DNA of 64,000 nt, from the NCBI RefSeq assembly GCF_014295035.1, contig NZ_CP060404.1, positions 3,560,501-3,624,500 of the forward strand. The letters run 5' to 3'. Below are positions 8,261-18,524 of the stretch, piece by piece (the first letter of the stretch is position 1; each line of letters begins with the position of its first letter). The stretch comes from Streptomyces buecherae. Lineage in GTDB: Bacteria > Actinomycetota > Actinomycetes > Streptomycetales > Streptomycetaceae. A model generated the notes under the pieces. It saw only the letters and a list, made by a program, of their open reading frames with translations, was not told the origin of the DNA and did not search any database. The position numbers and the translations under genes were made by a program.

Positions 8261-9475
8261 CTATCCCAGGGCATCGGCCACATGGGCCATCACCTGTTTC
8301 CAGTGCTCGCGGCGGTGGGCCCGTTCACTGGCGTCGGACAGCCGCTCCTGGTGGAACCGGAGCACCGCCTTCCCCTCCGCGCGGGCGCGCGAGACCGCCA
8401 CCTGGATCGTGGTGTCCCTGGTGCTGCCGGGGGCGCGGTGCGTGAGGCGAATGCGGTCGCCCGGCCGGTACCCACGAACTTCGCCGGAGATGCCGTCGGC
8501 GGTCTCGTACGGCGCTCCCTTCTCCTGGTGCAGTTCGGCGCCCGGTCCCAGCCAGATGGCGATGCCCTCGTCGCCGCTGATGAAGTCCCACACCACGGAG
8601 GGCGGGTGGGGCAGGGTCTTCGAGACCCCGATCTCCCAACCAGCGTCCCGCGTCAGGCCGCGGGGCTGCTGGCTGTCAGCGGGAGGCTGCTCGGCGTTGG
8701 CGTCGGTGCTGGCGTTGGCGCCGGCGGGCCGCGACGCCGCAAGGGGCGTGGGGGTCGCTGCCTGCTGGCGGTGAGCCCGGGGGGTGAGCCGCGGCTCGGG
8801 CGGGGTCTCGTGAGCGGAACGGTCCTGGGCTCGCGGCTCATCAGGGTGAGCTGCGAATTCCGGCTCGGCGGGGCGGTCGTCGGCCGCGGCCTGCCGGGCA
8901 CGCAGGGCCTTGACCTTGTGCACGTTTCCGCATCGCTGCATGGAACACCAACGACGGCGGCCGGGCCGCGAGGTGTCCACGAACAGGAGGTAGCAGTTGT
9001 CCGTCGCGCACTGTCGTATCCGGTGCGCGTACGGGCCGGAGAACAGCTCGATCGCGTCGCGTGCGACCGTCGAGAGGAGTTGCCCACCCGTCGCCGGACG
9101 CGCCCACCGCCGGTCCGAGGCGCCCAACAGCCGCGGCACCAGCGGCGGGGCGAGCGCCAGCTCGTTGACCACATCGAGGTCGGCGACCTCCAACGGCTGC
9201 CCGTGGGCCTGACGGGTCGCCATCCGAAGCAGCGCGTCCCGCAGCCGCTTGGCCTCCACCACCTCATCGGGCGTCACATCGATCTCGGGCACGGGCGTGA
9301 GCCTCGAACGCGCAGCCCACACGGCGAGGTCCGCGGGATGGCGCAACACCTCATAGCGCGCCCACTCACCCGGCCCCCCGGTGGGCACGAGCTCCAGGCA
9401 CAGCGCCCCCGGGTCGAACCGGTAGGGCACCCCTTGTGGTGAGTGGAGGACCAATCCCCTTGCCATCTCGCTCAT
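8261..9475 (-). CDS. CGNR zinc-finger regulator fused to an SRPBCC (AHSA1-like) domain
   Basis: A predicted transcription regulator of 404 residues. The N-terminal half matches the ABATE-plus-CGNR architecture: an alpha/beta domain, then a zinc finger with C-x4-C (CATDNC) and a second pair in CSMQRCGNVHKVKALRAR, which contains the CGNR signature. A Pro/Ala/Glu-rich linker of about 80 residues follows. The C-terminus is an SRPBCC/AHSA1-like hydrophobic-ligand fold (EIGVSKTLPHPPSVVWDFIS to EHWKQVMAHVADALG). CGNR proteins usually end after the finger, so the added ligand-binding fold is unusual. ATG 9475 has no ribosome-binding site but a perfect -10 six bases upstream, so the mRNA is probably leaderless. 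It is divergent from a VOC protein. Confidence 0.8.
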   Translation of the reverse strand: MSEMARGLVLHSPQGVPYRFDPGALCLELVPTGGPGEWARYEVLRHPADLAVWAARSRLTPVPEIDVTPDEVVEAKRLRDALLRMATRQAHGQPLEVADLDVVNELALAPPLVPRLLGASDRRWARPATGGQLLSTVARDAIELFSGPYAHRIRQCATDNCYLLFVDTSRPGRRRWCSMQRCGNVHKVKALRARQAAADDRPAEPEFAAHPDEPRAQDRSAHETPPEPRLTPRAHRQQAATPTPLAASRPAGANASTDANAEQPPADSQQPRGLTRDAGWEIGVSKTLPHPPSVVWDFISGDEGIAIWLGPGAELHQEKGAPYETADGISGEVRGYRPGDRIRLTHRAPGSTRDTTIQVAVSRARAEGKAVLRFHQERLSDASERAHRREHWKQVMAHVADALG

Positions 9476-9477
9476 GT

Positions 9478-9494
9478 AACCACTATAACTGGTT
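9478..9494 (-). promoter_or_regulatory. leaderless promoter and operator-like dyad of the CGNR gene
   Basis: On the minus strand the -10 TATAGT (9487-9482) is followed after 6 nt by the ATG at 9475, so transcription probably starts at the start codon. The -10 is embedded in the inverted repeat AACCA-N7-TGGTT (9478-9494). A dyad wrapped around a regulator's own -10 suggests autoregulation. No clear -35 was found. Confidence 0.6.
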
Positions 9495-9661
9495 TCACGG
9501 CGGATGGAAGAGGAAAGACACTCGGCAACAGCCAGAGGCGGAACGGGAGTTGGTCGGCCACCGTGGTCGAACGGCCCCGACCACCCGTCCATCAGCAGAA
9601 GCCCGAGATCCACGGGACCCGCAGATCCGGCAGGGACTAACAACGGGGAGACGAGCAGGAC

Positions 9662-10120
9662 ATGCAGCAGACACCACTGGCCTGGAAGGTCGTCGTCGAC
9701 GCCGAGGACCCGCACCGCCAGGCGACATTCTGGGCAGCGGCGCTGCGCTATCGGACCGAGGACAACGGGGCCCTGATCGAACGCCTGCTGGCGGCCGGCG
9801 CGGTCGGCGAGCAGGAGACCGTGGAGTTCCAGGGCCGCCGCGCGTGGCGCGACCTCGTGGCCGTTCGGCACCCCGACGACCCGTTCGACCCGGGCAGCGA
9901 CACGGGCCTGGGTCGCCGCATCCTCTTCCAGCGCGTCCCCGAGCCAAAGGCCACGAAGAACCGACTCCACCTCGATCTACACAGCGCACCGGGCGAGCGA
10001 GATGAGGAGATAGCGCGGCTGGAGGAACTGGGCGCGACCTCGCTCCACCGAGTGAGCCTCGGAGGCATTGAGTGGCAGGTCATGACGGACCCTGAGGGCA
10101 ACGAATACTGTCTGCACTGA
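9662..10120 (+). CDS. VOC-family (glyoxalase-like) protein
   Basis: A 152-residue member of the vicinal oxygen chelate superfamily, which includes glyoxalases, dioxygenases and antibiotic-binding proteins. It starts KVVVDAEDPHRQATFWAAAL, a typical first beta-alpha unit. A second module runs LFQRVPEPKATKNRLHLDLH and ends WQVMTDPEGNEYCLH, where the family's last Glu metal ligand normally lies. This Glyoxalase_6-like subgroup is abundant in Streptomyces and its substrates are mostly unknown. ATG 9662 follows GGGGAGACGAGCAGG. The divergent CGNR-SRPBCC regulator may control it. Confidence 0.75.
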   Translation: MQQTPLAWKVVVDAEDPHRQATFWAAALRYRTEDNGALIERLLAAGAVGEQETVEFQGRRAWRDLVAVRHPDDPFDPGSDTGLGRRILFQRVPEPKATKNRLHLDLHSAPGERDEEIARLEELGATSLHRVSLGGIEWQVMTDPEGNEYCLH

Positions 10121-10304
10121 CCACCCGCCACCCAGCGCCCGCCACACGCCCGCCCCTTCTGAGGGTTACTCAGGCGCCCCAGGGCACCTCGGGAGCGCCG
10201 CGCCCGAAGCCTCGGAAAACAACCTCTGGGCTCGCTCAAATCAGGGTTTGAACCACCCTTGAGCGGAATGATCGTCACGACGACATTCGAGCGGGGGTGG
10301 GCCG

Positions 10305-10802
10305 ATGAAGAGCATCATCACAGCACGAATGAAGACCGCCGCACTGGCTGGCACGACCACCGCGCTGCTCCTCGCAGGGGCAGCCAACGTGAGCTCGGAC
10401 GGGGCGGCGGACGACACCGACAACGGCAGGCAACGTGAGCTCGCGCTGGCGGACGAGGCCGCCGCGAATCTCTCCGATACCAGCTCAGAGGGGGTGCGCA
10501 TCCTGCAAGGCAAGGGGCGAGCGTCGAAGCGCGTCGCCGCCAGCACGACGAAGACACTCGCGACGGGCCAACGTCTGATCGTGGAGGCCGTGTGCCTGGG
10601 CGCGGGCAGCGTCACGATCACCGCATCGGCGGGCGGCTCGTCAAGGCCCCGGCAGGTGCGCTGCACGGAAAGCGGAACCGGCAGGGCCAAGGCATCACGC
10701 TTCACGCTCATCACACAGAAAACCGGCCCGGTACGAGTGGCGGTACAGCCGTCCGGGAAAACCAGAGGCGGCCTCGCGTTCCGCGTTCGCACCCAGACCT
10801 GA
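10305..10802 (+). CDS. small secreted protein of unknown function
   Basis: No recognised family. The 165-residue product begins with a Sec-type signal peptide: basic MKSIITARMKT, hydrophobic AALAGTTTALLLAGAANVSS, with a likely cut near residue 27. The mature part is a charged, Ser/Thr-rich polypeptide whose second half (LIVEAVCLGAGSVTITAS to LAFRVRTQT) looks like a small beta-sandwich with two cysteines that could form a disulfide. The start is supported by GGGGGTGGG upstream; ATG 10329 is an alternative. A dyad TCAAA-N6-TTTGA lies about 60 bp upstream and may belong to its promoter. Confidence 0.6.
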   Translation: MKSIITARMKTAALAGTTTALLLAGAANVSSDGAADDTDNGRQRELALADEAAANLSDTSSEGVRILQGKGRASKRVAASTTKTLATGQRLIVEAVCLGAGSVTITASAGGSSRPRQVRCTESGTGRAKASRFTLITQKTGPVRVAVQPSGKTRGGLAFRVRTQT

Positions 10803-12375
<1,573 letters not shown>

Positions 12376-12433
12376 CACCGCCGCACCCACCACCCCGGCC
12401 TCGGACCCACTGTTCCGGGCCCGCTGTCCCGGA

Positions 12434-12470
12434 CCTGGCCCCAGCAGGGAGCCAACCTGCTGGGGCCAGG
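12434..12470. terminator. bidirectional terminator hairpin
   Basis: A perfect 15-bp stem CCTGGCCCCAGCAGG (12434-12448) with CCTGCTGGGGCCAGG (12456-12470) and a 7-nt loop, between the convergent peptidase and phosphatase-like genes. Confidence 0.75.
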
Positions 12471-12519
12471 CCCGGGTGATGGCTGGGCAACGAGCCGATG
12501 GACGGTTCCGGAGGTCTCG

Positions 12520-13125
12520 TCAGGGCTGCGGCCGGGGCGGGCCGCCGGGTTGGTGGGCGGTGGGGCCCGAACCGGTGGTGGGCCAGTCCGCGGGGAGGGT
12601 GTAGTGCCAGCCCTCGCGCCATCCGAAGGGGGCGTCGACCAGGTCCTCGATCGCGGCTCCGGTCAGCAGACAGTCGAGCGCCCACCTGTTGGCCGAGTGG
12701 GCGATCAGGAGCACGTGCTGGCCGTTCCATCCGGCGGCCAGGTCGTGCAGGAAGTCGCTGGTGGCCTGGATGACCTGACGGTAGCTCTGGCCGCCGGGGT
12801 ACGGGTCGTCGATGTGCCGCGCGCGCTCGCCCGCCAGGACGGCGACCGGGCAGCCGTTGAGCTGACCGTAGTCACACTCGCGCAGGCGTGGGTCCTGGTG
12901 GAGGGGGATCGCGGTGTCGGCGAAGGCGATCCGTGCCGTCTCGACGGCACGGTGCAGATCGGAGGTGAACACGGCGGCCAGACCGGTGTCCCGGCGCCGG
13001 GCGCCGAGTTCGGCGGCGAGAAGTCGGCCCCGTTCGGAGAGCTTGCCCGGCAGCCAGCCGGTCGCGATGCCGTTCTCGTTGTCCTCGGTCAGCGAATGGG
13101 TCTCGTAGACGATGTCGACTGCCAT
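12520..13125 (-). CDS. histidine-phosphatase-fold protein with altered RHG motif
   Basis: A protein of the histidine phosphatase (phosphoglycerate mutase-like) superfamily, 201 residues from ATG 13125 (GGAG 11 bp upstream). The phosphate-accepting motif normally reads RHG; here it is ETHS (IVYETHSLTEDNENG), keeping the histidine but replacing the preceding Arg with Thr. Other landmarks are LSERGRLLAAELGAR, TSDLHRAVETARI, RLRECDYGQLNG and LLIAHSANRWALD, where the second catalytic His is retained. This motif variant recurs in an actinobacterial subfamily as I recall, so it is not necessarily inactive. Substrate unknown. Confidence 0.8.
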   Translation of the reverse strand: MAVDIVYETHSLTEDNENGIATGWLPGKLSERGRLLAAELGARRRDTGLAAVFTSDLHRAVETARIAFADTAIPLHQDPRLRECDYGQLNGCPVAVLAGERARHIDDPYPGGQSYRQVIQATSDFLHDLAAGWNGQHVLLIAHSANRWALDCLLTGAAIEDLVDAPFGWREGWHYTLPADWPTTGSGPTAHQPGGPPRPQP

Positions 13126-13772
13126 GCCCGCTCCATGAGGTGTCGTGCGGCCGAGGCCGTGCGGCGGTGGGACGACCATGCCCAGCGGTTGCCCCGCTGT
13201 CGATGGGGATCACCTGACCGTGAGCCGTGCGCGGGTCGGCGGTGAGCATGCGGCTCGGCCAGCGAGCAGCAGGCTGCGGCCGGATCGGGCTGAGCTGGCC
13301 AAGCACGGCCGGACGGGTTGCCGCAGTCCGCGTCTCCCACCCCCGAAAGAGGTGTACCGGCGAACTCGACCCCGAGCTGTCACCGAGCCTCCTGGCGCTG
13401 GACCGGGTCATCGCCTCCACTCAACCGCACCCGCCCCGGCACGGGCGACCCGAATCCGGCAAACCTGCACGGCCACGGCACGAACGGAGGCGCCAAGAGC
13501 TGGCGCGCGGACCGAGCCGAGGAGGAGGCCGGCCCGCCGGCGCCCCTCCGGCACCGAACCCCGGCCGTCAGGATCTCCGGGGGCCGGCACCCGAACGGCC
13601 GGCCCGCCGCCCCGCCGACCCTCGGCTCAGGCTCTCGGACGCAGGGGTTCCGCCTCCGGGGCCGAGCCCCGAACCCAGGGCACGGAGACCAGAGCCTCGG
13701 ACACGGGGCCCAGCCCCCCGGGCGCGGGGCCAAGGTCCCGGGCGCGGAAGAGCAGGACGGCGGGCGCGGGGG
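13126..13772. other. 647-bp intergenic region, possible gene remnant
   Basis: No intact gene is supported. On the minus strand, 13180-13249 encodes a stretch (TAHGQVIPIDSGATAG) that resembles the C-terminal end of short-chain dehydrogenases, with no preceding SDR frame. The part from 13450 to 13770 is C/G-rich low-complexity sequence downstream of the leftward ABC permease. Confidence 0.35.
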
Positions 13773-15089
13773 TCAGGCCGTGACGTCCCGTGCGGTGAAG
13801 CGGGCCCAGGCGGCGGAGCCGAAGACGGCCAGGTAGAGGCCCTGGAGGCCGAGGTTCTTGATGATCTCGTCCCAGTAGATCGGGTCGCGGAGGAGGTCGG
13901 CGAAGCTCAGCCAGTAGTGCGAGAAGAGGTAGGGGTGGATCACGTGCAACTGCGGGATGGTGTCCAGGATCTGCACCGTGATGAGCAGCCCGACCGTGGC
14001 CGCCATCGCCGCGATGCCGCTGTTGGTCAGCGTCGAGATGAACAGGCCGACGGCGGCCATACCGACCAGCGACAGCGCGACCACTCCGCCGACCGCCGCG
14101 GCCCGCACGATCGCTTCGGCGAAGGTGATGCGTGTCCCGGAGATCAGCGTGACGTCCCCGAGGGGGAAGAGGACCGCTCCCACGCCCAGTGCGACCAGCG
14201 CCACCGTCAACGTGGCGACCAGGCAGAAGGCCAGCGTGGTCGCGTACTTGGCCAGCAGGAGGCGGGTACGTCCGGCGGGGGCCACGAGGAGGTAGCGCAG
14301 CGTCCCCGCGCTCGCCTCGCCGGCGATGGAGTCGCCGGCGATCACGCCGATGGCCATCGGGAGGAAGACGGGAAGCGTCGCGGCGAGGGAGGCGAAGACC
14401 AGGAAGATGCCGTTGTTGGTGACCTGGGTGAGGAAGGCCGGGCCCTCACCGTTGCTGCCGCCGCCGTCCCCGACGGTGCCGCCGTCGCTGGTCTCGATCT
14501 TCACGGCGATGCCAACCAGGATCGGCACAGCGGCCAGTACGGCGAGCAGGGCCAGCGTGCGCCACCGGCGGAAGGTGATGCCCAGTTCACTGCGGAACAG
14601 GGCCAGTGACCACAGCGCGCTCGGGTGGCGTGGCAGGGCCGCGGCGCCGCCGCCCCGGGGTACGACGGCGAGCCCGTCCTCCTCCCGGTCGCCGCGCCGG
14701 GTCACGCGCGGCGACGGTTCCGCCTGCCGCCGGTCGGCCTCCCGAGCCGGTTGAGCTGCCGCGACCCGTGCGGCCTCCCGGGGGCGCTCGGTCGCCATAC
14801 CCTTCGCCGGCCGCTCGGCCCCGGCCGTGCCCCCGACCTCGGACGCGCCCTCGATCTCGGACGCGCCCCCGACCTCGCCGGCCCCGACGGAGCCCACGGC
14901 GTCGGTGGCTTGCCCGGCTCCACCGGCATCGGCGGGCCTGGCAGGGCCCGTAACCCGCTCGCCGGCTCCGGGCCCTCCGGACCGCTCGGCCGTCCCGGCC
15001 TCCGCAGCGCGCTCCGGCCCCTCGGCCTGCTCGGCCCCCTCGGTCTGCTGAGCCCGCTCAGCCTTGCCCGCCCGCTCAGCCCGCGACAT
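13773..15089 (-). CDS. ABC-2 type transporter permease
   Basis: The membrane subunit of an ABC exporter, paired with the overlapping upstream ATPase. GTG/ATG-type initiation at 15089 (ATG) follows GGGGAGGG and overlaps the ATPase stop by 14 bp, so translation is coupled. Residues 1-150 are an Ala/Glu/Gly-rich, apparently disordered extension with short repeats (GASEIEGASEVGG), very long for this family. Six predicted helices follow, beginning WRTLALLAVLAAVPILVG, with a large first loop (ETSDGGTVGDGGG) outside. SIAGEASAGTLRYLLVAPAGR is the typical cytoplasmic coupling segment of ABC-2 permeases. The start may be further downstream if the extension is not translated. Substrate unknown. Confidence 0.82.
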   Translation of the reverse strand: MSRAERAGKAERAQQTEGAEQAEGPERAAEAGTAERSGGPGAGERVTGPARPADAGGAGQATDAVGSVGAGEVGGASEIEGASEVGGTAGAERPAKGMATERPREAARVAAAQPAREADRRQAEPSPRVTRRGDREEDGLAVVPRGGGAAALPRHPSALWSLALFRSELGITFRRWRTLALLAVLAAVPILVGIAVKIETSDGGTVGDGGGSNGEGPAFLTQVTNNGIFLVFASLAATLPVFLPMAIGVIAGDSIAGEASAGTLRYLLVAPAGRTRLLLAKYATTLAFCLVATLTVALVALGVGAVLFPLGDVTLISGTRITFAEAIVRAAAVGGVVALSLVGMAAVGLFISTLTNSGIAAMAATVGLLITVQILDTIPQLHVIHPYLFSHYWLSFADLLRDPIYWDEIIKNLGLQGLYLAVFGSAAWARFTARDVTA

Positions 15090-16071
15090 CGAAACCCTCC
15101 CCGGTCAGTGCGACGAACGCGTCCTCAAGCGAGGCCCGTTCCGTGCCGAAGCCTCGTACCCGTACGTCGGCCCGGACGAGGGCGGCGTTCAGGTCGGCGA
15201 GGTCGGTGGGCGTGCCGTCCGCGAGTTGGGTGGCCGGCGGCTCGCCGGTGATCCGGTCTCCCGTGACCGCGAGATCCGTCACGCCGTGCTCCTTGAGGAT
15301 GCGGACCGCTTCCGCCGTGTCGGGTGTGGTGACGGTGAGTCGGCCACGCGTTCCGGCCGCGAGTTCGGCGACCGTGCCCTGCGTGATCAGGCGGCCCTGC
15401 GCCATCACGGCCGCGTGCGAACACACCTGCTCGATCTCGTCGAGGAGGTGGGAGGAGAGGAAGACGGTGATGCCGTCGTCGGCCAGTTCGCGTACCAGGG
15501 TGCGGATCTCGCGCATGCCCTGCGGGTCGAGTCCGTTGGTCGGCTCGTCCAGGATGAGCAGTTCGCGCGGCTGGAGCAGCGCGGCGGCCAGGCCGAGGCG
15601 CTGCTTCATGCCGAGCGAGTACGCGCGGGCCTTCTTGCCCGACGCCGCCGTGAGACCCACCCGGTCCAGGGCCGCGCCGACCCGGGCGGTGCGGGTGCGC
15701 GGGTCGGCGGTCGGGTCGGCGGCGTCGTAGCGCACGAGGTTGTCGCGGCCGGAGAGGAACCCGTACAGCGCGGGGCCCTCGATCAGCGCGCCGACCTTGG
15801 GCAACGCCTGACGGGCGGCGCGCGGCATGGGTGAGCCGAGCAGTCGGGCGCCGCCCGACGTCGGCTCGATCAGGCCCATCAGCATCCGGATGGTGGTCGT
15901 CTTCCCCGAGCCGTTGGGCCCGAGGAAGCCGAAGACGCTGCCGCGCGGTACGAGCAGGTCGAGCCCGTCCACGGCGAGCTGCCCACCCCGGTACCGCTTC
16001 GTGAGCCCGCGCGTCTCCACCGCGGGCGTCGATCCGGCGGACGGCTCGTCCACAGGCTCCCCCTTCGTCAT
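15076..16071 (-). CDS. ABC transporter ATP-binding protein
   Basis: The ATPase subunit driving the ABC-2 permease. It contains Walker A GPNGSGKTT, the Q-loop region, a signature matching the YSLGMKQRLGLAAALL region, Walker B LLILDEPTNGLDP and the switch histidine in FLSSHLLDEIEQV. ATG 16071 (331 residues) places a 20-residue leader before AVETRGLTKRY; the open frame runs further upstream but is low complexity there. A C-terminal regulatory region of about 100 residues (LTVTTPDTAEAVRILKEHGV) is typical of CcmA/DrrA-like ATPases. The gene pair resembles Streptomyces exporters located next to a LolA-like gene, as here. Confidence 0.88.
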   Translation of the reverse strand: MTKGEPVDEPSAGSTPAVETRGLTKRYRGGQLAVDGLDLLVPRGSVFGFLGPNGSGKTTTIRMLMGLIEPTSGGARLLGSPMPRAARQALPKVGALIEGPALYGFLSGRDNLVRYDAADPTADPRTRTARVGAALDRVGLTAASGKKARAYSLGMKQRLGLAAALLQPRELLILDEPTNGLDPQGMREIRTLVRELADDGITVFLSSHLLDEIEQVCSHAAVMAQGRLITQGTVAELAAGTRGRLTVTTPDTAEAVRILKEHGVTDLAVTGDRITGEPPATQLADGTPTDLADLNAALVRADVRVRGFGTERASLEDAFVALTGEGFDVAG

Positions 16072-17068
16072 CCGGTTCTCACTCGGTCGTTCTCTCGGCC
16101 CACGGCCTTGTCCGCGCCGCCCACGCTCCCGGCACCCCGGGCCGGCCACGCCTCGGACCCGTCGCGCTTCGGACCGGTCGCGCCTCGGACCGGTCGCGCC
16201 TGGGCCGCATCACCGCGAGCCACACCCGGCACAGGTGCGCTCACGCGACACAGACCGACCCGAAGGCGACCCGAGGCCAACCCACGTTGGCCTCGACCCA
16301 CATCCGGACGGCACGAAACCGATCCAACACGAAACCAGTCCGTACGGAAACGAACCAGCACCGGCCGGCGCTCCCACCCGCACCAACCCCGCGGCGCGCG
16401 TGCGCCGACCCTGCGGCACCGTTCCCGTGGCGTACGCGGCCACCACCACGCATGCCCGCCATACGTCGGCTCACCCTGCCCGCCCGACGCACACCACCGA
16501 GCATGCACCGCGAGCCCGCCCCGTACCGCACGACGACACACGCGTCACGCCACAACACGCCGCTGCCGCGTGCCCGCCCCGCAGCGCACCGCACCCGCGC
16601 ATCACGGGCCACACACCGCGCCCCGTACACAGCGCACACCACACGCCTCACGCCGCACGCCACGCGCGACACACCGTCCAGCACCCGTCACACGCGGCGC
16701 AGGGCAATCGGCCCACCGCATGCCGACGCAGGCAGCTTCCCCGCCTCGACCCGCTCGCCCCGGCCCGTCCCGGCTCCGCCCTGGGCCAGGACCCCAATCG
16801 GCCGCCCCCGAACCAGCCGCTCCCGAACCAGCCGCTCTCGCACCAGCCGGCGCGGGGCCCGGGGGCGCTCAGGGGCTGGGGCGCGGGCAACAGGGCGCTG
16901 GTGTGGCAAGGCCGTCCGGTGGTGCGTGCCCCTGGGGGCGTACGCACCACCGGACGGCCGGGCGCCGATCACCGTGCGGCCGGGCTCGGCCGCCGACGAC
17001 CGCCGTGGGCCTGCCCGGCGGAGCCGGGGGGCCGGGCGGTCGCGGCGACCGGTTGGCCGCGTCGGCGG
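16072..17068. other. about 1 kb of non-coding, C-rich sequence
   Basis: The region lies between the leftward ATPase start and the leftward LolA-like gene end. Frames are open on both strands only because of composition (His/Thr/Arg/Pro-rich translations without domains). It holds three near-repeats of GAACCAGCCGCTC around 16805-16850 and the strong hairpin described separately. The ABC promoter should be near 16080-16150 but is not evident. Confidence 0.5.
16910..16959 (-). terminator. 18-bp perfect stem downstream of the LolA-like gene
   Basis: GGCCGTCCGGTGGTGCGT (16910-16927) is exactly complementary to 16942-16959, with a 14-nt loop that itself can pair GCCCC/GGGGC. It lies 110 bp beyond the LolA-like stop and is the most stable-looking hairpin of the left half. 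Confidence 0.65.
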
Positions 17069-18313
17069 CTACTTGCCCGCGTTGGCGGCGTCGATCAGCG
17101 TGTCCTTGCCGACCGCACCGACGTACACGGTGCCGTCGTCCGTCAGCAGGGCGTTGACCAGGCGGGTGCTGAACACCGTGCCCGAGCCGAAGTCGCCCTT
17201 GACCTTGTCGCCGAGCTTGTCGAGGAACTGCGAGGCCGCCGCGGACTCGGCGCCCTCACCGTGCTGCTCGGTGGGCAGGCCGCCGGGCAGCTTGAGCTTG
17301 GCGACCGTGCCCCAACCCTCACCGATCACGTTCAGGCCGGACAGGTCGTCTGCGCCCAGTTCCTCACGCTGGCCGAGCTTGTCGGCCTTGCGGTCGAGGT
17401 CCTTCTGCTCGGTGACCTTGGCGCCCTTGGGGGGCGTGAACTCAAAGGTGCTGGCCTTCGGCTTGCCGAAGCTGACCTTGGTGAACCCCACGTCGACGAC
17501 GGCCTTGCCGCCGCTCTTCGGGGCGAGCGTGAACTTGAGCGGGACACCGTTGTCCGCGTCCACGGCGATCCGGATGGAGCCGACCGTGGTGTCGCCCTTC
17601 GGGGTCAGCTTGAGCTGGTACGCGTCGCGACCGGCGATCTTCGCCGTGCCGTCCACCGTGACGGACGTGGTCTTGTCCGCCCCGGCCAGGACCTGCTTGG
17701 CCAGCTCCTGCGGAGTGGCGTCGGTCAGGTCCTTCGGCAGCCGCTCCTCGTGCTTGCCCTTGCCGTGGGAACGCTCCTGCTGGGGAGCGGTGGCGTGGTA
17801 GACCGAGTTGCTGCCGCTGTCGTACGCCCAGACCTGGTCACCGTTGCGGATCAGGCTGTACTCGGCGGCGTCCTCGATGATCGAGACGCGCTGCTTCTCC
17901 GGGCCGTCCGCCGCGATACGCAGGGTGTGCGAGCCCGCCGCCAGCTCGGTGAGCTTGGAAAGCGGCGCCGCGGACGCCTCGTCGCCGTCCTCGCCACCGT
18001 GCTGGCCGCCGCCCATTCCACCCAGCGACGAGCCGGCCGAGAGGCCGGGAATGCCCAGGTCAGTGCTGATCTTCACCGAGCCGGAAAGCTGCTGCGTGTC
18101 CGACGCGGCGATCTTGGCTATCAGTTCCTCTGCCGTGACCTTCGGCAGGTCGGGGTCGCCGCCGGAGTTGGCAAGCGCCGGGACCAGCCCGATCGTCGCC
18201 GCCGCCACCCCCGCCACCGCGACCGGGACGGCGTACCGCGCGGCTTTGTGCCGTCGCGCGGGACGCTCCTCGTCCCACTCGTCCGTGGCCTCTGTCGATC
18301 GGGTACGTGCCAT
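17069..18313 (-). CDS. membrane-anchored LolA-like lipoprotein-carrier-fold protein
   Basis: A 414-residue protein with a cytoplasmic basic N-terminus, one signal-anchor helix (YAVPVAVAGVAAATIGLVPAL) and a long extracytoplasmic part with the LolA/LppX half-barrel features. These include AEELIAKIAASDTQQLSGSVK, QVWAYDSGSNSVYHA and AYQLKLTPKGDTTVGSIRIA, followed by GVPLKFTL. Gram-positives lack an outer membrane, so it probably carries or senses lipids or lipoproteins near the cell surface. An internal Gly/His-rich loop interrupts the first sheet. GTG/ATG choice is clear: ATG 18313 with GGAGGTAG upstream. Homologues sit beside an ABC-2 exporter in Streptomyces, as here. Confidence 0.8.
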   Translation of the reverse strand: MARTRSTEATDEWDEERPARRHKAARYAVPVAVAGVAAATIGLVPALANSGGDPDLPKVTAEELIAKIAASDTQQLSGSVKISTDLGIPGLSAGSSLGGMGGGQHGGEDGDEASAAPLSKLTELAAGSHTLRIAADGPEKQRVSIIEDAAEYSLIRNGDQVWAYDSGSNSVYHATAPQQERSHGKGKHEERLPKDLTDATPQELAKQVLAGADKTTSVTVDGTAKIAGRDAYQLKLTPKGDTTVGSIRIAVDADNGVPLKFTLAPKSGGKAVVDVGFTKVSFGKPKASTFEFTPPKGAKVTEQKDLDRKADKLGQREELGADDLSGLNVIGEGWGTVAKLKLPGGLPTEQHGEGAESAAASQFLDKLGDKVKGDFGSGTVFSTRLVNALLTDDGTVYVGAVGKDTLIDAANAGK

Positions 18314-18482
18314 GTGTGCTCTACCTCCGTCGTCGCCCGGCGGTTAATCAACGTCGCACTCGTCCACCCTCGGGCTTCATTGTCACCCGATCCGCCGTGC
18401 GGTGGCTTCTCCATCCCATCAAAAGCGCCGCCGCCTGGCGTCCCCCCGCAGGAGCAACTCCCCGTACCCCTGCGGGATGACA

Positions 18483-18524
18483 CGTCTCAGACGAAAGACC
18501 AGGGTTCTCGGGGCAAGACCAGGG
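18483..18524 (-). promoter_or_regulatory. ordered operator-like elements upstream of the LolA-like gene
   Basis: The 346-bp gap 18314-18659 contains an 11-bp palindrome CGTCTCAGACG (18483-18493), followed by two exact direct repeats AAGACCAGGG (18495-18504 and 18515-18524) starting 20 bp apart, i.e. two helical turns. This looks like a regulator site about 170-210 bp upstream of the LolA-like start. Confidence 0.45.

Noticed and set aside
8261..9970. 569-residue extended version of the CGNR protein
   Set aside because: The extra N-terminus is antisense to the VOC gene and lacks conserved sequence; the start at 9475 has a matching leaderless promoter.
16072..17068. Several overlapping open frames of 100-1000 codons
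   Set aside because: Composition-driven: no domain, no ribosome-binding site and similar open frames on both strands.
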